64,000 bases of DNA from Punctularia strigosozonata HHB-11173 SS5 (GCF_000264995.1 NW_006767450.1:434403-498402), one strand, 5' to 3'; shown: positions 11,801 through 23,275, numbered from the stretch's first letter. Made by a program: numbers and translations. The notes: a model not told the origin generated them from the sequence alone.

Positions 11801-12953
11801 TGAACTAACCTCCACAATATATGGCGCGCTCAAGGTGTATGTGCAGCCCGTGTTGATAATGCTCTCAAACGTTGACTCGGGCGTAACGGCGATAGCGGGG
11901 GTTTGAGGCTTAAAAGCCGCGACAGTCATTCCGCAGCCTGCCTGCCGGATAAGCATACGTCAGAACGGCTCCTCTCGCTCTTGTCCTCCTAGCAATTTAC
12001 TTACAACTAACATCGTGGTGAATATCCCCATGGCATGGAACATCGGTACCGCTTGACAGCCCAATATCTCGCCGCATAAGTCGGTATGTGAGGATACTGG
12101 CGAAGTCAATGCTTAGGACCACGAAATACAGCGATGGGATGACATCACCTACAGATGGGATTCGCCAGTGTGATCCATGTATCGTGCGTCCAGACCAGGG
12201 GCTTTGGGAATGCCGTCGAGCCTGTATATTGGCATTAGCCTTGTATGCTCAACACATCCGCGAGAGACAGAGTACCTGACGAGTGAATGAAGAAGGCAGG
12301 AGAATTCATGCGGAGCTCTCTTCTCGGAAGCAAATAATCGTCCCCAGCTATGAAAATGTCTTGATGAGCTGGCATCTCGGAAACGAAGTTCGAGTAAGTC
12401 TTGTGCGGGTCGTGGATCGTGTCGAGAGCCTCGCGAACTACAGCCTGTATGCGCGGCTCGCTGGAGACGAGAACATGCGCCGTGTTCACCTTCTGGAGGA
12501 GATCGGCGACGGCGACGGCGGAGTTACGGTGCGAGAGATGGCAAACCACATATCCGGCTCGAACGAGACCAATCCATGTAGCGAAGTAGGTGATGGTGTC
12601 TAGATGTATATTAGTTGAGGATTGCTTATGATGCAAAGAAACCTTTGGCTCGAACCTGTGGCTGCAAATATAGCGATCACCGGAGCCTCCTGGGGTTTGG
12701 GCTCCAGACCTCGGTTGGAGAGGCGGTCAATCAACATGCGACCTGCGCGATGCATCGCATGAACACCTTGCTTGAAAGTGATCTCAGCCCGGTCGCCGGC
12801 TTCGGTGGCATACACGAAGACAACGTGATCCGGATTATGCTGAAGGTGCCAGTCGTAGATCTCGGGGACGGTCAGCGAGCCATCGAGCGGAGGCTGCTTG
12901 TAGGCCGTGGCGTTGGCACCATGGACGTTAGCAAGAGTAGAGGAGACAGGCAT
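8819..12953 (-). CDS. NRPS-like adenylation-carrier-reductase (A-T-R) protein
   Basis: Multi-exon minus-strand gene, roughly 1,050-1,100 residues; not every internal splice was resolved. Order of parts: an AMP-binding adenylation domain with the A3-type motif FIHSSGSTAFPKP and later MFGRGRFQNGVIILP; a carrier domain whose phosphopantetheine site FQYGCDSLQATW is formed by splicing across the intron 10457-10509; and a thioester-reductase domain with the NAD(P)-binding LLTGTTGGLGSSILAGLL and the active-site region GAGYSESKWVAE. This layout, also seen in aminoadipate reductase, activates a carboxylic acid, holds it as a thioester and releases it as aldehyde or alcohol. No condensation domain is present. 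The start at 12953 is chosen because a TATA box (gatatataagc) lies on the minus strand about 85 bases upstream; the frame stays open further but without ATG context. Confidence 0.85.
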
Positions 12954-13033
12954 AGCGAACTGGTGGATGCGAGCTGGAGATCTCGCAGACGTGAGTGTGT
13001 TGTAGACTCTGCTTCGACTACGAGAGAAACCCA

Positions 13034-13045
13034 GCTTATATATCG
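13034..13045 (-). promoter_or_regulatory. TATA box of the NRPS-like gene
   Basis: Minus-strand gatatataagct lies about 85 bases upstream of the chosen start at 12953. This supports that start over longer open-frame versions that would begin near 13250. Confidence 0.55.
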
Positions 13046-13902
13046 CATCCACACCGTTTAACGACGCGAGCTGAATCAGTAACCAGCTGCTAGTCGACGG
13101 GTCATAGGTAACATCATACTGACCGAAGTAGGATTTTGAAGCCGCGTGAATCGAAGCGCCAACCCGGGCATAAACGGTGCACACGGCAGAATCCCGCAGT
13201 CTCGCCATGGTTGACGCATCCCATGTATTCGAAGTTACACGGCACGTCATGCGTCATCTATCGCCGTCTTGCGTTGCAAGCCATCCGGAGATAAAACATG
13301 CGAGTCACTGCGCTAGTTGTATCTTCAGCGATGCGAGAGTGCTACAGTCTTTTCGAGACAGTCTTGCCATGTTTGTCGAATCCTAGGTGTTTATGATAGA
13401 CGACACGTCGTCTGGCGCTGTGTTGGTAGCCATGAGGGGATAAAGCATCGAATCCTTGAGCTTCGTAGAGAGTAGCCGGTGGAGTAAAGAGCATATAATA
13501 TAGATGGTACGATCTGATTGGCGGATTGCATACACGAAGCAGCATGAAGAAGTCTACAAGATGGGGATTCGCAAACTCTGAAACCAAGTGGTGGCCGCGA
13601 ATGTCTTCAGGTGATACGACTCGGATTCTCTGTGAGCGAACAGTATTCCCTAGGCCTTAGTTTCTTTGGGCTGAGGTGCTCGATTGAGAGTTCTAGCACA
13701 GAGGACCTCGGCTCGAGTCTGTGGACCAGTATAGATCGTTCTCAAGGTGCGCCAGCACAATGGTCCACGCCATTTGAAGTTGTGACAGATTGTAACACTC
13801 TTGTGACACTTCCGGGACGCGCACACGTGACTGATAGCAAACTCAACCTGAGCTCGCGCCGCTCAGTCGTTCGTGTGCACCTTGGACGAATTGTCAAGGC
13901 AG
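13046..13902. other. Divergent intergenic region
   Basis: Lies between the NRPS-like gene (minus) and the p31comet-like gene (plus). Open frames run through it by chance, without domains. No further element recognised. Confidence 0.4.
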
Positions 13903-15437
13903 ATGTCTACTACTGTCCTTACCTCTCCTCCTCCTCAAAATGCCCCATCAATAGCTATAACATCGGCGTCCAGCTCCAGCATTTGTGTCGACACACAAGC
14001 GACACAAAACAACAACCATCGCCACACGGACGACGAAGTTACACTCGAGAAGCCGCTTCGGATCCCGGTTGTCGTTCTGGACCAAGACGTAGTATCCGTG
14101 ACACTGGCAGCGCGTATATCAATGGCACTGCTGGGTCATATGCTCTTCCTCAAAGGACAGATTCCACTGTGAGTGTGCATCTCCTAAACAATACCCTGAC
14201 TCAGACAACGTATATGTATAGACCTGTGACACAGTTGCCCCGTATACACGCATCGGAAGGGAACTCGTCGAAGCAGAAGGCAAGGAAGAAGAGACAGGAA
14301 ATGGTCGATGCGCTTTCCACGCTCTCATCAGATTTGCACTCTACCTTCGCGTCTCTCTCGACTGCCATAGCAAACGCACACACCCAGAACTCCTCGCCAA
14401 CACACTTCGTTATTGTGTTCGGACCTTTGACGGCACCAAAGGCTCGCGTGATACTCGTGCTCGATGGGCTGGAAATTCGCGTACACGAGACTCAGGACCA
14501 CCAAAACAGCGACGAAGAAAGCGCCAGCGAAGACGAAAATGACAACGTCAGCCTAGCCGCGGACGGTACGCATGATGATAGCAGTGATGACGAATGGCCT
14601 CCATCCTCAAGATCGCCTTCACCCGGCAGCGAGACTTCTTCGCGTAAATCACTCCCACAATCGACTGTACTCCCTCCCCTTGCTCCACCCAGTAGGGCAC
14701 CACTCTCACCCTCCTCGACCCTCACCCTCGTTTCGGACCCAGTGCGAACACCTCTCTCAGACATATCTGCAACTCCTTCAGCACAGCCGAAGCGCTTTCC
14801 CAGTCCGCCAGTGCCGTCACGAGTGACCGTAGTTTCCAAAGAGAACTTCTCACCGTCACCCTCTGGCAGCACATCACACGTAGAATCTGAACTGCGCGCG
14901 GCGGAACGGCTGCTTTCGCGGACACTCGTTGATGCTACCGGAGAGACCAAAGAGGCAATACCGCCTACAATGGATTTCTTGGGCAAAGAATTGCGTGCGT
15001 TTACCCTGTTTTGTTACCAAGCACCTCCTCACCAATGAATGTTACGTGACAATCCAGCGCCCATGGACATACATATCCTCATTCATGCTCCGAGACGGTT
15101 CCGGCATTCTCGATGGACACCGCGCACGCAAATGTCTGCGACCATGGACAGCGTTTTGGAACACTTCCTGGCAGACTGTGGACTCGCGGACACGGGACAC
15201 TCTAATGAAGACACCCCTATCGGGATGGTAAAAACCCGGAGAACAGCGAAGGGTTCTCTGACACAAGGCGTGTGGGTCGGCTGTCGGAGGTCCAACCCAA
15301 GGCGTACCACAGAAGCTGCTTCAAATGACAAGACGTGCGATGATTTCGACTGTACCAGCGAAGAAGATGATGATGACGAAGACGAATTGATGTGGTGGAG
15401 CTGGAACGACAAGCTCGTGGGCTTCGACGATTGGTAA
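13903..15437 (+). CDS. Candidate p31comet (MAD2L1BP) homolog
   Basis: Three exons, 13903-14168, 14222-14994 and 15058-15437, give 472 residues and sum to whole codons. Residues about 65-95 read ISMALLGHMLFLKGQIPLPV then TQL, which resembles the p31comet block in animals (hydrophobic helix, QxPLP, then QL). A helical segment follows (about 105-140), then a strand THFVIVFGPLTAPKARVILVLDG, in the same order as in the animal protein. A long acidic, Ser/Pro-rich insert (about 160-330) separates this from a C-terminal part with GVWVGCRR, an acidic run and MMW-like WWSWNDKLVGF at the end, comparable to the tryptophan-containing C-terminal tail of p31comet. If right, it would be an adaptor that lets TRIP13/Pch2 remodel Mad2 and silence the spindle checkpoint. 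The assignment rests on remembered family motifs, not a search. Confidence 0.5.
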
Positions 15438-15752
15438 TGCTCGTAAACCATTGGGACTGGAACCCCCCCCCCCCTTGCAATACTAGCATCATACACATAC
15501 ACACGCATCCAGCATACCTTCATTGTATATATCCGCTCCTTGTGACTTGCATGTGTACTTTTAGCGCAATGATCACCCAGGACGTTGTTGGAAAAGTAGA
15601 ACTGATGTATAACAAAGTCTCGCTTTGCAACCATAATTAGGAAGAGATTGCGCGTTTCGCCCGAATAGTGAATTACGAGTGCTTCAGTAGGTTGTTCATG
15701 GGTACATTAAGTTACGTGTAGTGATAACGCTTGGCCTACACAACAGGGTCCG
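15438..15752. other. Convergent intergenic region with a poly-C run
   Basis: The 3' ends of the p31comet-like gene (plus) and the 5-phosphatase gene (minus) face each other here. A run of 12 C lies at 15463-15474. No gene seen. Confidence 0.4.
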
Positions 15753-18700
15753 TTACAGTAGCCGCTGGTCAATATAGAAGTTTCGTGCGACTGCCAGCAG
15801 TCTGTGCTCCTCGTGTTGCCATAGTGCTTGCACCTCAGTCTTGATCTGCGCTCTCGCCTCCCGATCTACTTTCTTCACGGTCATCTCGAACGCGGCCGAC
15901 ACGGGCCGATGGTCGGATACGTTCGGCTCGTAGCGTTGGTAGTGAAGCTGCCGCACCCGAGACGGCTCCCTCGAACGCCACAGAACTCTGTCGCACCAAG
16001 CAGGGCAACGTTTCTTCTCCGACGAATCGTATGTATCCGAGCCACGGTCATACTTGTACGTCGGCGCGAATTTGAGAGGACCTTCACTGAAATGACGAAG
16101 TCGGAAAGCGCGGTTGTGCTTCATCTCTTTCAGGAGTTGGTCGTGCACGCCGAGCCATTCGAAGTCGCCTGACTTGATCGCGTTGACCACTATTTCACGT
16201 CGTTGGTCGATGCGGTAGTTCATGTCACCGTTCAGCTGGAGCTGAATCAGCGGAGGCGCTACGAAATTAACCAGGGTCCACATACGAAGACTATCTCATG
16301 ATCAAGGACCATGGTGCCGTCTCCACCATTGACGTATGCGATCGGCTCGTCTGTGGATCTTGACATTGGTAGCAATTCCTTGTCGTCGAATAAGTGTGCA
16401 ACGTCTTGATTCCTTTGGCGTACATGATGTTGTCCCGCAGCCAGATGGCAGTTGACGAAGCAAACCGAAGAGTCCTCGATGACGAACCGAGTCACGATTC
16501 CGCCCTATGGAAAGCATTTCAGTACGTGCACTGAGATGGAATATGATACGTCGCCTACCTTGTTACCGTAGTATCCGCCCATTCCCCGCTTCATCTTATC
16601 GATCGCCACATCCTTGAGGTCGATCTGTTCCTTGCTCCTCACGAAAACGCAAGAGAACAGTCCAACCATACTCTCGCTCCCCACCACGGTATACCCCTCT
16701 TCCACCGGCATATGAAGTTTGACCTTCATCACCAGCCAATCGTGCCACCTCCGATACGCCTTCGTCACCTTATCGCTCAAACCGCCATCGTTCGTCTTCT
16801 TCTTTCCAGTACCGGTGTATAGCACGGTCTTTGCCGCCATTCGACGCGATTCCAAGTCGATGAGCTCCTGGAAACCGAAAACCATGATGTCCGGTCTGTC
16901 GACCGAGGTCAGGACACGCTCTATGAACGTAACGTTTCCTTCGTTGCCGGTGAGCATGTCGGGTTTGGCAGCGTCGATATTCCATGTGACGACGAGGACT
17001 TTCAGAGGGCGGAATACGCTGAACTGACTCTCACGCTTCAACAATTCGGTCTCTGCGGGGTCGAAGGCTCATCAGCGTTGCGAACATCGGTCGGCAGCCA
17101 GCATCACTCACCGATCCAGTCGTTGCCGAGCAAGCCATCCCAGTACCTCACTTGCTCGTCTCGTCCGACACTCACGACTGCCAGCCGCCCTAACGCCTCA
17201 AGCGCCCACGGGTCGGTTTCGATCCTCAGAACCGGAAGGTCTTCGTGCGCCCTCCAGCAATTCTTGACGAGCCATGGCCGAGGGCCCACTTCATACGCCG
17301 TTATCATGCCCTTTCTTCCGCCCATCCACAACCTCTCGTTCACCCCCTCCAGACTGAGCACGTCGCTGACGCTGACCTTCACCACCTCCTCGCACCTCGG
17401 ATACCCGTCTTCCGTCTGTAATTCCCAGACGCTGATACATCCACCCTCGTGACCGAGATAAGCGCGACCCGGAGTACAAGGCAGCATCGTCCCGCTGGTC
17501 ACCGCACCAACGTGCTCTATGGGGAGCACCGTCTTGCCAGTGCTCCCCGGTGTGAAGATGTCGTACACGCGGATGTTGGGCCCTCTGCTTCCGGCAGCGG
17601 CGTTATGCGCTTGGGCGTAGTGGCCGGCGCTGTCCGCACGCGCGCTCGTCCATAGCCTCCCGTCGATAATCATCGCCCAGTCCTGCTTCTCCGCGATGCG
17701 GAACACACGGGGCTGGGTGAACGCCATGATGAGGTCCTCGCCGAACTCCTCGGGGCTCGGATTCCAGATGAGAACCTTGCCGTTGTCGTCCATAGATACC
17801 ATGCTTTTCCCGTACCGGAAGAGATGTGTGACTGTAGATGAATGCGCTGCAGCTTTCATGCCGGTGACTTGACCGATGCGAACGTCGATTTCTGCCATGT
17901 GTCCGCCGGAGAGACCGAGCCAGAGGAAACATCCAATCCGGTCTGACGAGCTCCAGCGGAACGCGATCGACGAGATCTTTGTATCCTTATTCTTCCATTC
18001 GAGAGCGTCTTTGAAGTCGATGTCAAATAGGGGAAGATCTGACCGCGAGAGGTCATAAATCTTGACGTGGTGACCAGTCGCCATAACCACGCGATTACCA
18101 CTGGTCGCAACCATCCCCGTATGCGCAGGCACACTGATCCGAGCAGTGGAGTAAGCGTGCGGGTGAATATCCGGAGGTCGTCTCGACGCCCTGGATGCAT
18201 CGGGTAGTTGGTCTTTCGGGTCTTTATCTGCCTCTCCGCTCTCTTCATCCGACGAATCGTCGCCGTCGTCTTCTTGATCGCCCGCAGCAGTAGGTCTTAC
18301 CGGCGGAAGCTTCTCGTTGGGCCCGATCATACGTCTGGGCGGAGGCGGCAGCGCACCGTGTTTCAGCGCACTGGGTGCGGACGCTGGCACAGCTTCAGGC
18401 CCGCCTGCATGGTTAGGGGCTGTAGCACGGCGTACAGGCAACTTTGCGCCAGAAACGGGGGCGGCGGCAGACGCTTCGAGGGCGGGAGGATCTGACTTCG
18501 CCGCCTCGGGAGGAGGAGGGCCATCAGGAGACTGCGGACCTCGCCGCACAGGGAGCGGCGGCGGAGCCCCTACCGCAGGACTAGCAGGCGCGCCTGTGTT
18601 GAAGTTGTGCGTCGCGCGGTGACGCGGCGGCGGGCGAGGTGGTGGAATGGGTACGGATCGTGTAGTGGAAGGGGGTGTAGTTGTTTCCTCTGGGCTCGCA

Positions 18701-19624
18701 ACCTCCGCATCGGCAATGGCTTCGGGGCTCTGGCTTAGCAGCTCCGATGACTGGATCTTGGTGAGTCCATTCGGACGGCTGCGCGAGGGTAAGGGAGGTG
18801 GAGATGAACCCGAATTCTGATGGGTGAGTGGGGTCGCATCTTTGATGTCTGCAAAAGGATCCGAATCTTGGACTTCGACGCGGGGCAGTTCTGGCTGCGC
18901 CGAAGGGAGGTGATTTACGTTGCCACCGGTTGGAGGGTGTTGCGCGGGCAGAATCGTGGAGGCAGGTCGAGGTTTCGCCGAATTTTTCGTATCGATAGTT
19001 GGATGTGGTTGGGACACGATTCGATTTCCATTGGCATGGGGCTTTGCAGTCGAGGGCAAGTTGGGTACAGGGGAGCTATGTTCGAGGTCAAGTGCGGGCC
19101 AAGTGAAACAAGAGAACCACATACGCGAATTTGCTCCTGAGCGACGTTATTCCGCTCACTGGGGGATGATTTTCCTCCTCGCTGCTCTTTCCGCCTACGG
19201 GCTGGTTTGGCGGAGGCGGCGGTTTCCTTGCGATGAGGGCATCCAGCGAATATGGCTGAGGCTGCTCCGCTAGTTCTTGCGCCTTCGTGGGATGCAGTAG
19301 CGGGGACGGCCCCGGAGACGGGAGTGCCACTCCGGCGGTCTTGTTCCTGGATGGAGGTGGAGGTGGCGGCGGTTTCCTGCCCGACGCATTGCTCCGCAAG
19401 GACGACGCCGAGCCCATGGGCCGCAACGTTTGCTCCGTCTCAGGCACGGTAGAAGTTGTGTGCGCGTCGGAGTCGACGCCATGCCGCGCAAGGCTGCTGG
19501 TGGGCCGCGATGGCGGGAACGACGTGGACGGCGTCAGCGTCGGGCCGGAGGACTGAGCGAGCTGCTCGAATCGACTGCGGAGGTTGCTGACCCCCGGCGA
19601 CGGGGTGGGCTCATTGTCGGACAT
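15753..19624 (-). CDS. WD40-inositol polyphosphate 5-phosphatase fusion
   Basis: Five exons (19624-19125, 19075-17112, 17052-16559, 16504-16286, 16241-15753) sum to whole codons and give 1,221 residues. The first 480 residues are disordered and Pro-rich (many PPPP runs), with two related short motifs, SNLRSRFEQLAQ and SLRSKFA. Residues about 485-820 form a WD40-like propeller (HVKIYDLS, VLIWNPS, GCISVWELQ, RDEQVRYWDG). Residues about 835-1190 are the 5-phosphatase domain: VTWNIDAAKPD, FGFQE, FVNCHLAAGQ, LNGDMNYRI and the catalytic SDHRPVSAAF. The fold removes the 5-phosphate of phosphoinositides such as PI(4,5)P2, in the cytoplasm or on membranes. The order propeller then phosphatase resembles plant WD40-type 5-phosphatases. 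Key catalytic motifs look intact. Confidence 0.9.
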
Positions 19625-20094
19625 GACGTCAAGTCAAGGCAGGCCGTCGACGAGCGGGATATGTATCAAGGGTGGCGGTCGCACAATCGGCGATGGCGGG
19701 GGTAGGTTGGGGTCAAAGTCGGTCGAACGATCGGTTCGACATGTTTTGGGCTCTGCCTTAGCTAAGAATAACCTGTGCCCCATCGGGATCTGCCATATTT
19801 GGCTAACACGGCGGGCATACGTAAGCCGCCATCAACGGGGGCAGGTTCCTCGGAGATGGGGGAAGACCGAAGCGCAGTACGCTGTACTCGTTTCTCGAGT
19901 CCATACAATCTACCAAAAACGGCATGGATAATCATACACAACAAGGCATGGAGCTACATCCTTGTAGACTACAGCGACCTCTCGAAACTTACAGTGCCCT
20001 CGATGGCCTCGCAGTAGCATTTGCTGGCACAAGTCTATAGCCCGTGTCGCATCCTCCGAAGTGGCCACCCGGAGTAGTGCAGCTGCAGCCGACA
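19625..20094. other. Intergenic region upstream of the 5-phosphatase gene
   Basis: Contains the promoter side of the minus-strand 5-phosphatase gene and the 3' flank of the next minus-strand gene. No TATA or other element was recognised with confidence. Confidence 0.35.
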
Positions 20095-20797
20095 TCACCG
20101 CAATCGACGGAGGTCACGCCCGAGCTGCTCGGGCAGACCAGAGCGTACGAGATACTGTCGCGCTTCTATGGCAGAAACGTTCTGTGAGCGCGTGCGGCCG
20201 CTTTCCTGCGGTTCATAGCGTACGTCCTCCATGGAACGCTTCACGACGGCACGGTGGACATCAAATTGCAGCCGCTTAAACTTGGCTTCCATCGTGTCCG
20301 GGCTGGTCGGTGTGGCGGAGCGCCCACCACCACGACATACGGTGGTGGGGGCACAATCGCGGAGCGTCGACGGGCCCCCGACGCCTGCTGCCCCGCCTGA
20401 CCCGTGTTGCGAGTGAAGCCATTCGGATACGATATCGGTGTTGTTGACCAGTTGGTAAGACCCGTCATAGATGTCGTTGTTCACGACGTCGCTGGGTCAA
20501 CGTGTTGGTCAGTATATTCGGACCTTTGAGGTCAATGTGATCTCACTTGGCGATGCCGTTGCCGATGGTCATATAGTCGTCGTTCGAGACAGACTGTGTT
20601 CTAAATATAGACGATGAAAGTGCACTTCGGATTCCGCCGCACAGCATTAACCGCCGCACAGCAGGAACTTGACGGCATGCAACGAGTTTGCAACCTTGTT
20701 TGAGGGCGCTCCATGCGTTGGAGAAAGCACTGTTGCGCAGCGACCGGAAATAGGTGGAATGCGGAGAGCTGTCGGCCGAACTCTTGGCTTGATCCAT
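20095..20797 (-). CDS. Hypothetical protein, 215 residues
   Basis: Two exons, 20797-20547 and 20491-20095, are joined by a 55-base GT-AG intron that keeps the frame and turns two interrupted frames into one reading GNGIANDVVNNDIYDGSYQL at the junction. The C-terminal half has a plausible soluble composition (NNTDIVSEWLHSQHG; KFKRLQFDVHRAV). No domain recognised and no signal peptide. The upstream part (residues 1-60) is less convincing, and the true start or an extra 5' exon may lie elsewhere; an acceptor-like tttag precedes AACACAG within the first exon. Stands alone between the 5-phosphatase gene and the duplicated segment. Confidence 0.4.
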
Positions 20798-20984
20798 TCT
20801 CCTTCTTACCTACCTTTTCGTTGGCATCATCGAGGTTATACTTGACGATGTCTCTCTTGACCAAAGGAGTGCCAGCATTCTATGAACAGGTCATTACCGA
20901 AACTTCAAACATTACTAAAGCCCTTACCCAAGTTATATGTTCAGAAATCGTTCATACCAGGGAACGCACAGCCTGTGGACGCCA

Positions 20985-21560
20985 ATAATATCGGCTTTCC
21001 TGTGCCGCGGAAGAGAAACCCATGGCTAACCCCGGCTGGCGCCGCAACGTGTTCAAGGTGACTATGATTTGCGCACCGACGGCCTTCGGCGCCTGTATGT
21101 TGTGACTCGTGAGCATTCACCTTGCAAGTTCACCGCGTGCGTGCTCAAGGAATCTCATGCAGGCTATCCAAACTTGGAGACGATTCCTCGCTTGAACGAT
21201 CAAGAGGTCCACATAGAGACAATGGTGGCATGTAGCACCCTGTAGCTTAGCCGTTGTGCGATGATAATGTGAAGTCCGCACTCACCCACAATATTGCTGA
21301 TCGGTGGCCCATGCGTTTATTCAGCGCGTCCAGTGCAATCCGCAATGCATTCCGTGGCCTGTTGTGCGCCTCATGTAGCGCCAATATCGCAATGCCTAGT
21401 TCCGAGATGTCAGAGACGTTCACCGTCGATATGTTCAATACCCATGAGCCAGTATGAGGATGATCGGGTCAGTCGGATCACCTCCTATTGACTGCCGACT
21501 TGCCATTCTTGCATCCTGTGCACGAGGCCGACACCTTGAACACCGACAACCCGGCCGTCG
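20985..21560 (+). repeat. Tandem duplication, first copy (diverged)
   Basis: This stretch matches 21575-22135 in order. Shared blocks include ggctttcctgtgcc, then cgcaacgtgtt(c/g)aaggtga, then gatcaa(g/c)aggtccac, then the row around gcttagcc(g/a)ttgtgc, and finally gaacaccgacaac. The blocks keep the same spacing, so this is a tandem copy about 590 bases apart, not chance. The position matching the start codon of the downstream gene reads TTG here and its frame stops soon after, so this copy does not encode that gene. Confidence 0.65.
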
Positions 21561-21574
21561 GCCGCTTGTGTTGA

Positions 21575-22135
21575 CGCTAATGGCTCGGCTTTCCTGTGCC
21601 ATGGGAGGCGAAAACATGGCTAATGCCCGCAACGTGTTGAAGGTGATGATGATCTACGTTCTGTTGGCTGTCGGCGCCTATATGCTGTGGCTGGTGAGCG
21701 TTCATCTTTCCAATCCGCGATGTACGCGCTCGATAAGAGCTCCGCACGCGGCCCAAACTTGAAAAGCGAATACTCGCTTGAACGATCAACAGGTCCACCT
21801 AGAGACAATGGGAGCATGTTACAAACTGTGGCTTAGCCATTGTGCAATGCTGATACAAAGTGGACGCTCACCGACACGATCGTAATTGGTGGCCTCCGCA
21901 TAATCAAGCGTCTAGTTCCCCATCCGACCTGTGGCCTCCTCTGCGCCTCGTTTAGGGCTCGAAATTACAGCGCGTGTCGGGAAGCGATGAGAACAGTAAA
22001 ACGCTTGGCTCTTTGACGCCAACTCTAGATATAAGGAGGATTGGCGAGCTGTATCTCCTCCCAATACCTGCTGGCTCGCCACTCTTGCCTCTGTCAATAA
22101 CCCCCGACACCATGAACACCGACAACCTACTCCAA
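21575..22135 (+). repeat. Tandem duplication, second copy
   Basis: Second copy of the unit at 20985-21560. It ends just inside the first codons of the Cys/His-rich protein gene at 22112 (atgaacaccgacaac), so it carries that gene's upstream region. A short frame at 21616 (MANARNVLKVMMIYVLLAVG) followed by a donor-like gtgagcg could be a small membrane-peptide exon, but the first copy's equivalent is broken and I do not call it a gene. Confidence 0.65.
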
Positions 22136-22963
22136 CACTACATCTCCATCGCAATGACCAGGGTCTCCAGCGAAGAAGCTGCTGCCGAGCTTGATGAGCA
22201 ACTCCAATCACTAGACATAGGGACTCTCGAGCAGCTGGACCGTGACCTGGAACGCTTTCCGCTGGCGGCGAGCAACATGTCTGCCAGCCCTCTTCAATGG
22301 CACCCGTCCTCGAGCCACCGTGATTCTCTGCAGCTGAGAGCTCGCGGCTATCGCGGTCATCACACAGAGTCGAAGCCACTCTCCCCAGGGCATGGGCCCA
22401 TATACCGCGCAGAGAGGATCGGCATGGCGCTCCCCTCGAGTGAAGAGGGCACTCCAGATTTGGACAGTGACCCCCAGTCCTCGGGCGACTCCAGCATCGA
22501 GGACCTAGACCTGAACTCTGTGTCGGGTCCACTGCATGCGATGGCCCCTCTCACGCCGGAGCGGAGCCACTGCGAGAGGTGCCACCAAGATTACGACGAC
22601 ATGCGCCACGAACAGGGGACTTGCCGGGTAAAACACGACTTCTGCGAGACGGACTGGCAGCGAGAGGGTGATAGCACCTATTTCCGGTGCCAGAACTGCG
22701 ACACTATCGGTAGACGCCTCCAAGGAGAGACAGCCGTCATTTGCGCGCCGGGGCGAAAGCTGTGCTTCGTAGGCGCCCATTTGAAGTCGCCAGCCAGGTG
22801 AGTGCGGTTCCGCATCATAGCTATTCGGCGATGCTCAAGCGCGACAAGTAGCTCAAATTGCGTACAATACTGCCAGTACCGAAGCGACGAACGGCAAGAA
22901 ATGACAACAGCCCGGGGGAAGAGGGTGCGCTTCTGCATGCACCCGCGAGCAAGCCGTCGCTGA
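22112..22963 (+). CDS. Cys/His-rich putative zinc-binding protein
   Basis: Two exons, 22112-22797 and 22852-22963, with a 54-base intron starting gtgagt, give 265 residues and sum to whole codons. The N-terminal third is helical and acidic (EEAAAELDEQLQSLDIGTLE). The middle is low-complexity with SSEEGTPDLDSD. Residues about 155-205 carry CERCHQDYDD, then C-x3-H (CRVKH), then CQNCDTIG, a pattern suited to zinc binding; more Cys follow, including CVQYCQYR in exon 2. I do not recognise the family with certainty; similar C-x2-CH modules occur in uncharacterised Agaricomycete proteins. Its promoter region lies in the second unit of the tandem duplication. Confidence 0.6.
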
Positions 22964-23275
22964 GTAGACTAGAAAGACGGCTATGCTGTGAAGCACAAGC
23001 TCTGAAACTATGGGACGCACATTCATTGGATCTCTCACCTAATCATAACAACAGTCTATCGGAACAACATCAGGAGCAAAATAGAATAATCATAATTCAT
23101 GTACATTGAGGAAGCAAAGGAAAAAAAGACGGCGACGCGTTCGCATTTTGTCGCGACTTCTTAAGTCAGGATTCCCACGCCATCGTCTCGCCACCGACGC
23201 GCATGACATAGGCGAACGTCCCTGCACGCACGGTCTTATCCACCTATTCCTCTGAGCGCTACCGTTCGTATCATC

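Noticed and set aside
12954-13250. N-terminal extension of the NRPS-like protein
   Set aside because: A TATA box lies inside it and its sequence shows no domain; ATG 12953 fits better.
3194-13250. Calling this a B-type mating locus because of the pheromone-like gene
   Set aside because: No STE3-type seven-helix receptor frame is present.
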